A stretch of DNA of 64,000 nucleotides from Candidatus Enterococcus murrayae (GTDB lineage Bacteria; Bacillota; Bacilli; Lactobacillales; Enterococcaceae). The position numbers were made by a program, and so were the translations under genes. Below the pieces are notes generated by a model, which was not told the DNA's origin, searched no databases, and worked only from the letters and a program-made list of their open reading frames with translations. The stretch covers positions 1 through 64,000 of the forward strand of contig NZ_JAFLVR010000001.1 of assembly GCF_017315985.1 (NCBI RefSeq), written 5' to 3'. Below, in pieces: positions 49,681-59,994 of the stretch. Each line of letters opens with the position of its first letter. Position 1 is the stretch's first letter.

Positions 49681-50090
49681 TTTTCTTTGATTTCAATTTC
49701 AGGATAAAAGGCAGCAAAATCTTTTACAAAGGCTTCTTTTCTTTTTCGCCGCATAGCAAAATGAAAGGTTGCTCCGCTGAGCCCTTTTCGCTGGATAATA
49801 ACCCCATCTTTGCAAAGGACCAAATAATCAATGTGCTCGCGAAGAAGCGTCTCACGTCTCGAAAGTCGAGCGTAACGCACCTTTATTCCTGCGTCCTCCA
49901 AAATAAGATACCGATGAAGGCCAACGACAGCAAACACGATCGATATTCCGATAATGAGATTCCCTTGAAAATACGGATGCGTTTTTTCCAAGGTCAAAAT
50001 TAAGCCATAAAAAAGGACAATAAAAGTCAGTGACCAGTAAATAATACTGATCGATAACTCTGGCTGCCAAAAATAGCGTTTTTTCTTCAT
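49659..50090 (-). CDS. EbsA-like small membrane protein
   Basis: A 143-residue protein with two helices (about 14-34 and 42-62) and a basic cytoplasmic C-terminal half (RYARLSRRETLLREHIDYLVLCKDG...). It resembles the enterococcal EbsA protein family in length and layout. That is recognition from memory. It is divergent from the RNase HI-like gene. Confidence 0.6.
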   Translation of the reverse strand: MKKKRYFWQPELSISIIYWSLTFIVLFYGLILTLEKTHPYFQGNLIIGISIVFAVVGLHRYLILEDAGIKVRYARLSRRETLLREHIDYLVLCKDGVIIQRKGLSGATFHFAMRRKRKEAFVKDFAAFYPEIEIKENEKISRD

Positions 50091-50123
50091 TCGTATACTC
50101 CTACTCTAAAAAGGATGGTCATT

Positions 50124-50513
50124 ATGTTAAAAGTTTATACTGATGCCGCAACAAACCTGGAAAAAAGCGGCGGCGGCATCTTAATTATTTCTGAAGAGCA
50201 GCAGCAGCAGCTTTCAATTCCAATAGCAGAAAACAACAATCATCAAGCAGAGCTGGCTGTGATTCTCTATGCTCTGCGCTATTTGATCGATCATAAGCTA
50301 AATGATCACACTGTTTTGCTTTATTCCGATAGTAAAACCGCAATAAAAATTTTAGACCAAGGCCAAACAAAAAACAAGCTCTTCCAGCCATATTTATCAG
50401 AGTTTAATGAATTAGCTTCGCAGTTCCCGCTTTTAGTGCTGCAATGGATTCCAGAAGCTAAAAATAAAGGAGCGGACAATCTTGCCCGCCAATGTTTGCG
50501 AAAAAATTTATAA
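50124..50513 (+). CDS. Ribonuclease HI family protein
   Basis: A 129-residue RNase H-fold protein. All four acidic catalytic residues are present: Asp in KVYTDAAT, Glu in HQAELAVILYAL, Asp in YSDSKTAI and Asp in KGADNLARQ. It lacks the basic protrusion of E. coli RNase HI, as in the YpdQ/YpeP group. AAAGGA lies 8 nt before ATG 50124; ATG 50115 lies inside the site. It overlaps cls (convergent) by 6 nt. Confidence 0.85.
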   Translation: MLKVYTDAATNLEKSGGGILIISEEQQQQLSIPIAENNNHQAELAVILYALRYLIDHKLNDHTVLLYSDSKTAIKILDQGQTKNKLFQPYLSEFNELASQFPLLVLQWIPEAKNKGADNLARQCLRKNL

Positions 50514-51968
50514 GACTGGTGATAACAAGCGGGAAAAACGCTGTTTGAAGTTCAACCAGTGTGATTGATTCGCGATCATTTCATCAGTTAATTCAATACA
50601 TTCCTTCATGTCATCTTCAAAAATCTTACGGAATACTTGTGCGATCTCCGGGTCATAGATGAAGCTGCTGACTTCGAAGTTTAGTTCGTAGCTGCGAATA
50701 TCCTGATTGGTCGAACCAAAGGTAGCCAGCTCATCATCCACCACGATCGTTTTAGAATGAATAAAGCCGTCGGCATAGTGATAAATTTTTACTCCGCGTT
50801 GATGCAAATAATTAGCGTAATATTGCGTTGCCCGATAAATGAATGGATGATCAGGCATATTCGGGATCATGATTCGAACATCGATTCCGGAGCGTACTGC
50901 AATCAGAATAGCTGAGATCATCGTTTCATCTGGCACAAGATAAGGGCTTTGGATCCAAACGCTCTTTTCCGCAGCTAAGATCAAACGGACAAAGCCGTCC
51001 TTGATAATCTGTTCACTGGAGTCTGGTCCATCTGCCACGATTTGCATCGCGACACCTTTTTCAATTTCTTTCTGCGGCAAAACAAAGTATTCTGGCAAAT
51101 AGCTCATGCGATCTGCTTTATTGGCTACTGAAGCATTCCAGTCGCGAATAAAGATCTCCTGCAGAGTAAAGCTCGCAGACCCTTCGATCCGACCGTGAGT
51201 ATCACGCCATCGGCCGAAACGCTTCGATTCGCCAAGGTATTGATCCCCAACATTGAAGCCGCCAGTCCAGCTGATCTGACCATCGATTACTACGATCTTA
51301 CGGTGCAAGTGATAATTCAAGCGGGTTTTCGCCAAAATATTTTTCGATGTAATAAAAGGAGTAACCTTTCCGCCATTTTTGATCAGCGTTTCAAAAAACC
51401 TTTTGTTTGTTTTAGGCGAGCCCCATGGATCATAGATCATTTTAACTTCTACATTCTGGGCAGCCTTTTCTTCTAAAATCCGCATAAAACGATTCCCGAT
51501 GCGATCATTAAAAAACGCATAGTATTCCACATGAATCGTGCTTTGCGCATTCCTGAGATCCTCAAACAAACGCTCAAATTTATCCGTTCCATCTAAGAAA
51601 AACGTCAAATCATTGCGAACTGCTACTGGTGATTCATCTAAGTTCTGGAAGTACTTCACCAAGGATTTTGCAGCTGGGTACAGTTGATCCGGCTCATTAT
51701 GCTCAACATGGCGGTTGTCCTCTTGGATGATTTCATTGATCTCTTTCACTCGCTGCTCATCCTCTTGTTCAAACCGATACATAGTTTCGCCATCAATCCC
51801 TCGACCGCAGAAAGCATAGATCAAAAATCCGATCACAGGTAAAAAAATCAGGGTCAATAACCAGGCCCAGATCGTTGTAATATTCCGCGGCTTACGAAAA
51901 ACAGTAATAATCGCACCTGCGGCATTGACAATAAAAATCAGAAAAATAATTTGTTCAACAATTCCCAA
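50508..51968 (-). CDS. cls: Cardiolipin synthase
   Basis: A 486-residue phospholipase D-superfamily membrane enzyme. Two N-terminal helices (about 1-55) precede two HKD motifs: HRKIVVIDG (near 225) and HSKTIVVDDELATFGSTN (near 404). It joins two phosphatidylglycerols into cardiolipin. The best start is TTG at 51968 with AGGGG 5 nt upstream; the ATG at 52004 has no site. Confidence 0.93.
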   Translation of the reverse strand: MGIVEQIIFLIFIVNAAGAIITVFRKPRNITTIWAWLLTLIFLPVIGFLIYAFCGRGIDGETMYRFEQEDEQRVKEINEIIQEDNRHVEHNEPDQLYPAAKSLVKYFQNLDESPVAVRNDLTFFLDGTDKFERLFEDLRNAQSTIHVEYYAFFNDRIGNRFMRILEEKAAQNVEVKMIYDPWGSPKTNKRFFETLIKNGGKVTPFITSKNILAKTRLNYHLHRKIVVIDGQISWTGGFNVGDQYLGESKRFGRWRDTHGRIEGSASFTLQEIFIRDWNASVANKADRMSYLPEYFVLPQKEIEKGVAMQIVADGPDSSEQIIKDGFVRLILAAEKSVWIQSPYLVPDETMISAILIAVRSGIDVRIMIPNMPDHPFIYRATQYYANYLHQRGVKIYHYADGFIHSKTIVVDDELATFGSTNQDIRSYELNFEVSSFIYDPEIAQVFRKIFEDDMKECIELTDEMIANQSHWLNFKQRFSRLLSPVL

Positions 51969-52068
51969 ATGGTCCCCTCTTTTCAAAAAAATAAATTCTC
52001 TCATTTGAATTATACCGAATTCGCCCTCGTAATAAAAGAAACACGCTGATGAATAGTTGTTTTCTCAT

Positions 52069-52097
52069 AAAAAGACAGCACCTTATAGATGCTGTCT
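52069..52097 (-). terminator. Terminator of alaS
   Basis: Perfect 8-bp arms AGACAGCA (52073-52080) and TGCTGTCT (52090-52097) followed by UUUUU on the minus strand. Confidence 0.85.
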
Positions 52098-52114
52098 GCC
52101 AAACTTATCTTACA

Positions 52115-54748
52115 TTATGCTAACCAGTTAACAGCTTCTGCTAATGCATCGGTTAACCCGGCTGGATTCTTTCCGCCAGCTTGCGCCATGTCGGGACGAC
52201 CGCCGCCGCCGCCGCCAACTTTCGGTGCAATCGCTTTGATCAGATCGCCCGCCTTCAAGCCTTTTTCATTTGCTGCTGGGCTCATTGCTGCAAGCAGATT
52301 TACTTTCTCTCCCTGTACCGTTCCAAGGACTAAAACGTCAGACAAAGCCTTTTGCTTCCATTGATCCGCTAACTGACGCAGCTGATTCATGTCTTTTACA
52401 TTAACCTGTGCAGTAATCACTGTCGTACCGTTGACCTCTTTCACCTCTTTGAAGACATCGCCCGCCTGTTGATTGGCCAATTTTGTTGCCAATTGCTCAT
52501 TTTCCTTTTGCAGTTCCCGCAATTGCTGCTGCAGCTGCTCTGTTTTGCTAACCACTTCTTTGATTTGCGGAGATTTCACAATTTGGGCCACTTGCATCAA
52601 TTGCTCTTCTTCCTCGCGGAATGCTTCATAGGCCTCTTTCCCTGTTAAAGCTTCGATGCGACGAACCCCGGCACCGATACCTGATTCAGAAACGATCTTG
52701 AATAAGCCGATATCTTCAGTGTTGATCACATGTGTTCCGCCGCATAGTTCGATCGACCAGTCGCCAATGTTTACGACACGAACATCATGGCCGTATTTTT
52801 CGCCGAATAACGCCATCGCACCCATATTTTTCGCGGTATCGATATCTGTTTCGATTGTTACGACTGGAATTGCCTCCCAGATTTTTTGATTGACGATTTT
52901 TTCCATGTCCTTCAGCTCATTCGCGGTTACTTGCCCAAAGTGTGTGAAGTCAAATCGTAAATGCGTATCTGTGACCAATGACCCTGCTTGATTTGCATGA
53001 TCCCCCAGGACTTCCTTCAATGCTTTGTGCAAGACGTGTGTTGCAGTATGGTTCTTGATTACCTTATTGCGGAATGCCGCATTTACTTGTAGGAAATAGC
53101 TTTCTCCTTCTTTTAACGAAGCGAGAACCTCCACAGTGTGAAGAGCCTGTCCATTCGGTGCCTTTTGCACATCGGTTACATTGGCAATAATCCTGCCTCC
53201 GTGATCAACAAGAACTCCTTTGTCTGCGATCTGTCCACCCATTTCAGCGTAAAAAGGCGTTTCAGCAAAAATCAATCGAGCCTCGCCGTCATTCACAGCA
53301 GAAACCATCGCATTGTCCTGTAAGATGACAAGTAATTCACTTTCGACTTCTAACTGATCATAGCCGACGAATTGGCTTTCGACCTTGATATCACCTAGTA
53401 AAGCTGTTTGTACACCCATAGATTTTTCTGTCGTACGTGCTGCACGTGCCCGTTCCTTTTGAGCCTGCATCTCTACTTCAAAGCCCTCGTGATCCACCTT
53501 CAAGCCTTCATCCTCAGCAACTTCTTCAGTCAGTTCCACTGGGAATCCAAATGTATCATAAAGCTTGAAAATCACTTTACCATCTAAAGTAGTTTCATTT
53601 TTGGCTTTTAATTCTGCTAATACACCATTCAGCATCGTCAAGCCGTCATTGATCGTCTCATGGAAACGTTCTTCTTCTGTGCGGACAACTTTTTCGATAA
53701 ATGCTTCTTGCTGCTTCACTTCGGGATAATAGCTCACCATGATTTCACCGACAACGGGGACAAGCTTGTATAGGAAAGCTTCGTCGATTCCTAATTTCTT
53801 GCCGTGCATAACGGCACGACGTAACAAACGACGCAATACATATCCGCGACCTTCATTGGAAGGAAGTGCACCATCACCGATTGCGAACGCTAACGAACGA
53901 ATATGGTCAGCGATTACCTTGAACGAAATATCCAGCTGCTTATCAGAACCATATGTTTTTCCGCTCAATTCTTCAACCTTACCGATGATCGGCAAGAACA
54001 GGTCTGTCTCAAAGTTGGTAGGAGCATCCTGTATGATTGAAACCATCCGTTCCAGTCCCATACCCGTATCAATGTTTTGATGAGGCAGTGGTTCATACGT
54101 ATCTTGCGGCGTATGATTGAACTCGGAGAACACTAAGTTCCAGATTTCTAGATAGCGTTCATTTTCGCCACCAGGATAGTTTTCAGGATCATCTTCCGCC
54201 AAATCGTTAAACGATTCTCCCCGGTCATAAAAGATTTCTGAATCAGGACCGCTCGGACCAGCACCAAGGTCCCAGAAGTTATCTTCAATTTCAACTACAT
54301 GATCAGCCGGAATGCCGACTTCTTCTAACCAGATGCGTTTTGCTTCCTTGTCTTCTGGATACACAGTTACATATAATTTATCTGGATCAAAGCCGATCCA
54401 ATCCGGTGATGTCAAGAATTCCCATGCCCACTCGATCGCCTCCACTTTGAAATAGTCGCCGATCGAGAAATTCCCCAGCATTTCGAACATCGTATGATGG
54501 CGAGCTGTCTTCCCAACATTTTCAATATCATTCGTACGGATTGATTTTTGCGCATTAGCGATCCGTGGATTTTCAGGTACAACACTCCCATCAAAATATT
54601 TTTTCATCGTTGCTACACCTGAGTTGATCCATAGCAATGTTGGATCGTTAACCGGCACCAAAGATGCACTTGGTTCAATCATGTGGTTCTTCGTTTTAAA
54701 GAAATCTAAAAACATTTGGCGCACTTCAGCGCTTGATAATTTTTTCAT
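52115..54748 (-). CDS. alaS: Alanyl-tRNA synthetase
   Basis: An 877-residue class II synthetase: catalytic core (1-~360), tRNA-recognition domain, editing domain with the zinc/editing residues [12 protein letters not shown] (near 565) and CGGTH (near 667), and C-Ala domain with [21 protein letters not shown] lies before ATG 54748. A T-box leader precedes it. Confidence 0.97.
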   Translation of the reverse strand: MKKLSSAEVRQMFLDFFKTKNHMIEPSASLVPVNDPTLLWINSGVATMKKYFDGSVVPENPRIANAQKSIRTNDIENVGKTARHHTMFEMLGNFSIGDYFKVEAIEWAWEFLTSPDWIGFDPDKLYVTVYPEDKEAKRIWLEEVGIPADHVVEIEDNFWDLGAGPSGPDSEIFYDRGESFNDLAEDDPENYPGGENERYLEIWNLVFSEFNHTPQDTYEPLPHQNIDTGMGLERMVSIIQDAPTNFETDLFLPIIGKVEELSGKTYGSDKQLDISFKVIADHIRSLAFAIGDGALPSNEGRGYVLRRLLRRAVMHGKKLGIDEAFLYKLVPVVGEIMVSYYPEVKQQEAFIEKVVRTEEERFHETINDGLTMLNGVLAELKAKNETTLDGKVIFKLYDTFGFPVELTEEVAEDEGLKVDHEGFEVEMQAQKERARAARTTEKSMGVQTALLGDIKVESQFVGYDQLEVESELLVILQDNAMVSAVNDGEARLIFAETPFYAEMGGQIADKGVLVDHGGRIIANVTDVQKAPNGQALHTVEVLASLKEGESYFLQVNAAFRNKVIKNHTATHVLHKALKEVLGDHANQAGSLVTDTHLRFDFTHFGQVTANELKDMEKIVNQKIWEAIPVVTIETDIDTAKNMGAMALFGEKYGHDVRVVNIGDWSIELCGGTHVINTEDIGLFKIVSESGIGAGVRRIEALTGKEAYEAFREEEEQLMQVAQIVKSPQIKEVVSKTEQLQQQLRELQKENEQLATKLANQQAGDVFKEVKEVNGTTVITAQVNVKDMNQLRQLADQWKQKALSDVLVLGTVQGEKVNLLAAMSPAANEKGLKAGDLIKAIAPKVGGGGGGRPDMAQAGGKNPAGLTDALAEAVNWLA

Positions 54749-54759
54749 CTGTTCTCCTC

Positions 54760-54979
54760 TTTTCTCAAAAAAATAAAAAACTACCACTGCAGTCAAGGAC
54801 GAAAACTCGCGGTACCACCTTGATTGCAATGATAGTTTGATCATTACCTCTTCAGCTCGCTAACGCTGAGCAGCGTTGATTTTTCAATCAAAATTATCGG
54901 GAGCAATTTATTCTTCGCAACGTGCAGCTTTCAACAATCGTGCACTTTCTGTAGAAGCGTAAGGAATAAACCATATCCT
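54760..54979 (-). promoter_or_regulatory. T-box riboswitch leader of alaS
   Basis: The minus strand contains AGGTGGTACCGCG (54820-54808), the exact T-box motif that binds the tRNA 3' end region, followed by a terminator (CCTTGAC... T-run) that competes with the antiterminator. The Stem I region (about 54979-54890) is short. Uncharged tRNA-Ala should allow readthrough. I have not assigned the specifier codon with certainty. Confidence 0.92.
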
Positions 54980-54985
54980 TTTAAG

Positions 54986-55014
54986 AGTATAGAAAAAAGT
55001 CTGTCAAAAGTCAA
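54986..55014 (-). promoter_or_regulatory. Promoter of the alaS leader
   Basis: TTGACT (55009-55014) and TATACT (54986-54991) with a 17-nt spacer; identical hexamers to the aro operon promoter. Confidence 0.8.
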
Positions 55015-55015
55015 A

Positions 55016-56068
55016 CTAGATCTTGATTAAAATCGCCTTGCGGTATAGATACTCGCTAGGTGATAAGACCTCTTCATGGAGCATCGCAGTAGTATTGCTG
55101 AAATAACTTGATAACGGTAGAAAATCAACGATTGGAATTCCTACGTGATTTTTCTTATTCGTCAATTTGAGAACACCTGGATCTTCGGTAATTTCGAAGC
55201 GTTCCATCGATGTATCAAAAAATAAGCCAAACATATTCGCCTGCTCCATCATTTTACGTACCTTTTTTCCGCGATAGGGATCGGCAACGTTTAGATCATT
55301 CCCCCATCGGAATAATCGACGACTGCCTGCGCCATTCACGTATTCCCACTGATCTTCAGTCAATAGATCAAAATTTTTCTTCCGAATTTTTTTCCGCAGG
55401 CTGGTATAGGTATGCTTTTCGTGACTAAAAACATGATAACTGTCCGAATGAGGAACCATCTCGATATACCAGCGATCCTCCTTCAGGACATTTTTTGGAA
55501 ATGACCAAGTCATGCTTTCTTCCGGTGTTAGATTAGGCGATAACACCTCTTTGATTTCTTCTTCATAAGTTGAAAATTGATCGGCTTCGCCTGAAAAGCT
55601 GCCTGTCACAGAGTCATAAATTCCTAAATAATTCGTTCCAGCTGGTAACGCATAACGTTGGACGAACATCGGCGGGATTTTGACTTTCCGCAAGCTGGTC
55701 GTTTTATCATTGATCAATTCCCCCAGTGAATCCACGTCAAAAAAGTTATATTGTCCGCGCAAATCCTGAGGAATCGTAATTTCTTGAGAGTTTGGTGCTG
55801 TTTCTAATAAAGATAGGCCCTTTGTACCTAAATTCCAGCCTAAAATCGCATCTTTGTTTCCAGGAATAAAAACAAATTCCTCTTCATCGATTAGCAACTG
55901 AAAGGTCTGACACTTAATGCCGTATAAATCAAAATCCTTCAATTCAATATCTGAGATTTTCATCAATGGATTTACAAAATGAAGCAACAACTGGCTTAAT
56001 AATGTACGCTTCTCCTTAGGATTCAGTCGCTTCCAATAGGACCAGTCTAATTGATCTAATAAATTCAT
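55016..56068 (-). CDS. SUMF1/FGE-like fold protein, probably non-catalytic
   Basis: A 350-residue soluble protein. The segment LLTEDQWEYVNGAGSRRLFRWGND (about 241-264) closely matches the LPTEAEWEYAARGG...RYPWGN core of formylglycine-generating enzyme-like domains. The paired C-terminal cysteines needed for FGE chemistry are missing; only one Cys (GIKCQTF) exists, in the N-terminal half. It may therefore be a binding protein of that fold. The ATG at 56068 has GGAGG 11 nt upstream. Similar unnamed proteins occur in Firmicutes. Confidence 0.7.
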   Translation of the reverse strand: MNLLDQLDWSYWKRLNPKEKRTLLSQLLLHFVNPLMKISDIELKDFDLYGIKCQTFQLLIDEEEFVFIPGNKDAILGWNLGTKGLSLLETAPNSQEITIPQDLRGQYNFFDVDSLGELINDKTTSLRKVKIPPMFVQRYALPAGTNYLGIYDSVTGSFSGEADQFSTYEEEIKEVLSPNLTPEESMTWSFPKNVLKEDRWYIEMVPHSDSYHVFSHEKHTYTSLRKKIRKKNFDLLTEDQWEYVNGAGSRRLFRWGNDLNVADPYRGKKVRKMMEQANMFGLFFDTSMERFEITEDPGVLKLTNKKNHVGIPIVDFLPLSSYFSNTTAMLHEEVLSPSEYLYRKAILIKI

Positions 56069-56138
56069 AAATCTTTCTGCCTCCTCCAACACTCATATGC
56101 TAGAATTATACCATTATCATAAAGAAATGAGGAAAAAG

Positions 56139-56576
56139 ATGAAGGAATATTTTGGCGCTTCGCCAGAACTGCAGGCTGCCGCCTTTTATTTGCGCTATCA
56201 AGTTTTTGTTTTAGAACAAAATATTTCACCGGGATTGGAGTTTGATCAGCTGGATACACCAGAGCGGCAATATCTCGTTTTCTTTGATGAAGAGCTGCCT
56301 GTTGCGACAGTCCGTTATCAAAAGCTGGATCAGCAGACGTTAAATCCTGATCGCTTGTGTGTGGATTCTGACTATCGCGATCAAGGTCTAGGAACTAAGC
56401 TGCTGGATCAAATCGAGAGACGAGCAATCCGCGAAGGCTGCCGCTTTTCAATTCTTTCAGCCGAGCTTAGTGCGCAATCATTCTACGAAAGACGAGGGTA
56501 TCAAGTGATTTCAGCTGTTTTCGAAGAAGACGGTATCCCCTGTGTCAAAATGCAAAAAGAACTTGTATCCGATTAA
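56139..56576 (+). CDS. GNAT family N-acetyltransferase (ElaA-like)
   Basis: A 145-residue acetyltransferase. VFVLEQNISPGLEFDQLD is like the ElaA start, and the acetyl-CoA loop is RDQGLGTKLLDQIERRA, then the late FYERRGYQVI. Substrate unknown. GAGG lies 6 nt before ATG 56139; the in-frame ATG at 56097 is within the divergent promoter region. Confidence 0.85.
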   Translation: MKEYFGASPELQAAAFYLRYQVFVLEQNISPGLEFDQLDTPERQYLVFFDEELPVATVRYQKLDQQTLNPDRLCVDSDYRDQGLGTKLLDQIERRAIREGCRFSILSAELSAQSFYERRGYQVISAVFEEDGIPCVKMQKELVSD

Positions 56577-56594
56577 TTGGATACAAGTTCTTTT
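56555..56594. terminator. Perfect bidirectional terminator
   Basis: Perfect 16-bp arms AAAAGAACTTGTATCC (56555-56570) and GGATACAAGTTCTTTT (56579-56594) with the GNAT stop codon in the loop; it serves the converging helicase gene too. Confidence 0.9.
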
Positions 56595-56596
56595 CT

Positions 56597-57946
56597 TTAA
56601 GAATTTGAGCGTTTTTTATTTTTTCGAACGGTCCGTTCATCTTGACGTCGTGCTTGACGACGTTTCTGCTTATTCGACTCTGAAATTGCTCGATCGATTT
56701 TTTTCTTATAGCCTGGTTTGATTTTCTTCTTAGATTTCTTTACTAAACCAATTAATGTCGGGTCTAGCTCATCCTTTGATTTTTCACGTTTTTTTCGGCG
56801 ATTACGGTCATACGTATCAACGATCTCACCGTTTTTGATTTCCTTCGGTTGGAATGTCACACCGATTTTTTCGATCAAGCTGATATCATTTTCATCACTC
56901 GGTCCATACAGTGTAATGGCTGTTCCTGATAACCCATTACGCCCTGTTCTGCCGACACGATGAATAAAGAAGTCTAAGTCTTGCGGAACTTCGGCATTGA
57001 TGACGTGAGAGACACCTTCGATATCGATACCGCGGGCAGCTAGATCTGTTGCGACTACATATTGATATTCTAGGTTTTGAACCTGACGCATGACGCGCTT
57101 TCGTTCACGCGGGGAAATATCACCATGGATCTTCGCAACTTTTAGACCTTGAGATTTCAAATAATCGCTGATTTGATCAACATGCTGCTTCGTATTGGCA
57201 AAAACGATCGCTAAATATGGATGTCCGATCGTTAGCAATTGATAGATCAATCGATTTTTATCCTGGCCCTTTGTCGAGATCAGCCAATTTTCAATCGTAT
57301 CAGAAATCACCGCTTTTGATCGGATTTCTTCGATCACCGGATTTTCCATATATTTTAATAAGAAAGGACGTAGTTTTTCTGGGATTGTTGCAGAAAAGAC
57401 CAGCATCTGCAAATGCTTGGGTAAACGACCGGCGATTTGATCGACTTCGGTCAGGAAGCCCATATCTAAGGTCATGTCCGCTTCATCAACAACGAAATAG
57501 TTTGCCGTATGAACTTTCAGTGCTTGTTCATTCATCATGTCTAGGATTCGACCGGGTGTTCCGATAGCGACATGGGGCTGGTGTGCTCCCAGTTTATCAA
57601 TTTGACGCTGCTTATCCGTTCCGCCGACAAAATTCGTTACACGAATTTCAGCAGGCGCAAACTGTGCGATTTGAATCGCTGCTTGATAAATCTGAGTTGC
57701 CAACTCACGACTAGGTGCTGTAATGACGATCTGTACCTCATCCTTTGCGGCATCAATATTGTTCATTAAAGGGAGTAAGAATGTGTGGGTTTTCCCCGAT
57801 CCGGTTTGTGATTGTCCGACCACATTTTTCCCTTTTTTGATCAAGGGGATTAATTTTTCTTGAACCGCAGTCGGCTCAGTAAAACCTTTATCCTTGATAG
57901 CATCAAGAATAAATGGCTGGAGATTGAATGATTCAAAAGTTCGCAT
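56597..57946 (-). CDS. cshB: DEAD-box RNA helicase (CshB-like)
   Basis: A 449-residue helicase with motif Q at the start (FESFNLQPF), I (SQTGSGKT), Ia (PSRELA), II (VDEADMTLDMG), III (SATIP), and the C-domain motifs (VVATDLAARGIDIEGV, HRVGRTGRNG). The Lys/Arg-rich tail (about 380-449) binds RNA. Length and tail fit CshB, linked with cold adaptation and mRNA decay. Confidence 0.92.
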   Translation of the reverse strand: MRTFESFNLQPFILDAIKDKGFTEPTAVQEKLIPLIKKGKNVVGQSQTGSGKTHTFLLPLMNNIDAAKDEVQIVITAPSRELATQIYQAAIQIAQFAPAEIRVTNFVGGTDKQRQIDKLGAHQPHVAIGTPGRILDMMNEQALKVHTANYFVVDEADMTLDMGFLTEVDQIAGRLPKHLQMLVFSATIPEKLRPFLLKYMENPVIEEIRSKAVISDTIENWLISTKGQDKNRLIYQLLTIGHPYLAIVFANTKQHVDQISDYLKSQGLKVAKIHGDISPRERKRVMRQVQNLEYQYVVATDLAARGIDIEGVSHVINAEVPQDLDFFIHRVGRTGRNGLSGTAITLYGPSDENDISLIEKIGVTFQPKEIKNGEIVDTYDRNRRKKREKSKDELDPTLIGLVKKSKKKIKPGYKKKIDRAISESNKQKRRQARRQDERTVRKNKKRSNS

Positions 57947-57947
57947 G

Positions 57948-59096
57948 TTATACCTCTTTCTTTAACGTACTAATCGTATACGTTCGACTCGCTTTATCAT
58001 GGAATAGGCGGTTTTTTCTTCTTATGAGAGCATACAATAAGTTGAATAGAAATAAAAGTAAAATTCCTAAACTCATAAAACCGAATGTGACATAAGCAAT
58101 AAAAATCGAGTGATTATTGGTTGGCAAATGGGACATCGTAAAAGTAAAAATCTGCAGCAATCCGTTAAGCAGTAAATAAAATGCACTGTAGCGTTTAACG
58201 AGACTCCACAATCGAATACGTGCTCTGTTTTTCTCTACAACCTTGATACGAACGATTTTTTTCCCAAAGGTCTGACCGTTCCACACATACATAAGGAGCA
58301 TAAAATAAAGCACGACCTCCAAGGTGAAACTGATGGTGGGAACACTTAAAAATTCTCGAATACTTGCAGGAAATACCTGGCTGAAAAAACTTAGCAGAGT
58401 ACTGAAAAAACCGATAGCCAACCAATCGATGATCATGGCCACGAAACGCCTCAACAATGAAACCTGTTGCCCCTTAATTAATGATTCTGAATCAAGCTCG
58501 CTTCTCGTTGGCAGGAAGAAGGTAAATAAAGGCGCGCAGGCAAAGCCTACAATACTGCCTAGTGTGTTATGCAGTAAATCATTCACATCAAACAATCGGT
58601 AGGGCCGCGGATAAATGAAATACAGACCGCTTAATTGTGTCAGCTCAAAGAATAAAGATAAGCAAAAGCCTGCCACAATCGTTTTAGCTAGTGAAAATTT
58701 GAAATAATAGCGGCAATATAGTCCAAATGGAAATAGTAGAAAAATATTGAAAACAGGCTCAAGAAAGACACTCTGCTTCATTGCAGCTAAATATGTACTG
58801 GGATTATTCAGCTGCAAGACAGTTTGATTCGCGAAGTTCTGCCATGATTGGAACAAATGAAGCTCGTATCGCGGACCAGTCATTTGAGACACCGCGGTTA
58901 TACTGGGCAAAGGCAAGATTACCAAGTAGTACGCGCAGAGCAAGTAGAAAACAAAGGAATATAAAATGACACTTCTCAGCTTTCCTAATTGTCCATATTT
59001 ACGGTAGTAATAGATTAAAAACGGTGCGGTAATAAGCAGCGCTAAAAACGGAAAAGTGATCATCGCCGCTTTGATTGGAAAAATATAGCTGTTCAT
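57948..59096 (-). CDS. VanZ-RDD fusion membrane protein
   Basis: A 382-residue membrane protein. The N-terminal half (1-~190) has five helices with VanZ-type features (VILPLPSI, GFCLSLFFELTQL, YRLFDVNDLLHNTLGSIVG). The C-terminal half is an RDD domain (~210-375: LLRRFVAMIIDWLAIGFF and WNGQTFGKKIVRIKV). VanZ-like proteins can give low-level teicoplanin tolerance, but most have unknown roles. Confidence 0.85.
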   Translation of the reverse strand: MNSYIFPIKAAMITFPFLALLITAPFLIYYYRKYGQLGKLRSVILYSFVFYLLCAYYLVILPLPSITAVSQMTGPRYELHLFQSWQNFANQTVLQLNNPSTYLAAMKQSVFLEPVFNIFLLFPFGLYCRYYFKFSLAKTIVAGFCLSLFFELTQLSGLYFIYPRPYRLFDVNDLLHNTLGSIVGFACAPLFTFFLPTRSELDSESLIKGQQVSLLRRFVAMIIDWLAIGFFSTLLSFFSQVFPASIREFLSVPTISFTLEVVLYFMLLMYVWNGQTFGKKIVRIKVVEKNRARIRLWSLVKRYSAFYLLLNGLLQIFTFTMSHLPTNNHSIFIAYVTFGFMSLGILLLFLFNLLYALIRRKNRLFHDKASRTYTISTLKKEV

Positions 59097-59207
59097 AAAA
59101 CTCCCTCATTGATAGAATCTGCTACTGACCATTCGAATCAGCAAGGCTTTTTTTAGTATTGTGGTAAAATAAAAACAAATCCATTTTTTTAAGGAGGTAG
59201 ATCTCAG

Positions 59208-59522
59208 ATGCTTAATCCGCTTTTTGCATTTGGCGTTCCCGCGGCTTTATTAGTCGCCTATATGATTTTCTATTTTGCGAAACGAATGAAAAATAGTGAT
59301 TATCGACGTTTTGCTTTGACCTTGATTGCTGTTTTCCTAACAACTTTCAGTTATCAAGTCTATAACTATAGTCGAACAGTCATCTCGCTTACTTCAGCAG
59401 AAAGTTTTCAAAAAAACTTTGGCTACAGTCAAGGGCGCTTGATCGTTCCATTTGCTTTAGGAGCAATCCTTACAGTCATCAACGTCTACTATTTATTCCG
59501 GCAATTTAGAAAAAAAGAATAA
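59208..59522 (+). CDS. Small membrane protein, 104 aa
   Basis: Three hydrophobic segments (about 5-24, 37-52, 80-97) with basic ends. AGGAGG lies 10 nt before the ATG. I do not recognise the family. A terminator overlaps its stop. Confidence 0.75.
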   Translation: MLNPLFAFGVPAALLVAYMIFYFAKRMKNSDYRRFALTLIAVFLTTFSYQVYNYSRTVISLTSAESFQKNFGYSQGRLIVPFALGAILTVINVYYLFRQFRKKE

Positions 59523-59542
59523 CAGGTCAACCTGTTATTCTT
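59515..59542. terminator. Bidirectional terminator at the 59522/59535 junction
   Basis: Perfect 13-bp arms AAGAATAACAGGT (59515-59527) and ACCTGTTATTCTT (59530-59542) with a 2-nt spacer. Both convergent genes end in or next to it. Confidence 0.75.
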
Positions 59543-59882
59543 CCAAATCAAAGAATTTGATTTCTACATGATTCAATAATTTCAACGTGTTCAAGTCTAA
59601 ATTGACCCACTCTTTTGAAGCAGGCTGATAATTATTCTCCTCAAACGATATTTCGATCTCATTCAATAGTTGTTCAGGCGTTCCAAAAAAGCTTTGATCT
59701 TTTTCAAGCAAAACACTGATCAATGCGGGATTTTCCACTAAGAAATAGTCCTCTTGATATTTATATAAAATTACCTGATAGGTTTTATGTTTAAGTTTAC
59801 AGCGAATAGCAAACAATCCTTCAGACAATCTTGGCATTTTGTCTAAAACTTCTTCGGGACTCAAGAATTCACGATGCAGCAT
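59535..59882 (-). CDS. Hypothetical protein, 115 aa
   Basis: An acidic soluble protein without membrane segments or known motifs that I can see (it starts LHREFLSPEEVLDKM and ends EIKFFDLEE). AGGAGG lies before the ATG. No function can be given. Confidence 0.7.
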   Translation of the reverse strand: MLHREFLSPEEVLDKMPRLSEGLFAIRCKLKHKTYQVILYKYQEDYFLVENPALISVLLEKDQSFFGTPEQLLNEIEISFEENNYQPASKEWVNLDLNTLKLLNHVEIKFFDLEE

Positions 59883-59994
59883 TCAGAGTTCCTCCTAACC
59901 ATAAGATATTATAGGAGAAAATCAGGTCCACTGGAAATAATATGTCTTGTCCCAAGGATTTTTTTATTTTTAACCGATCATTTTCCCTTCACTT

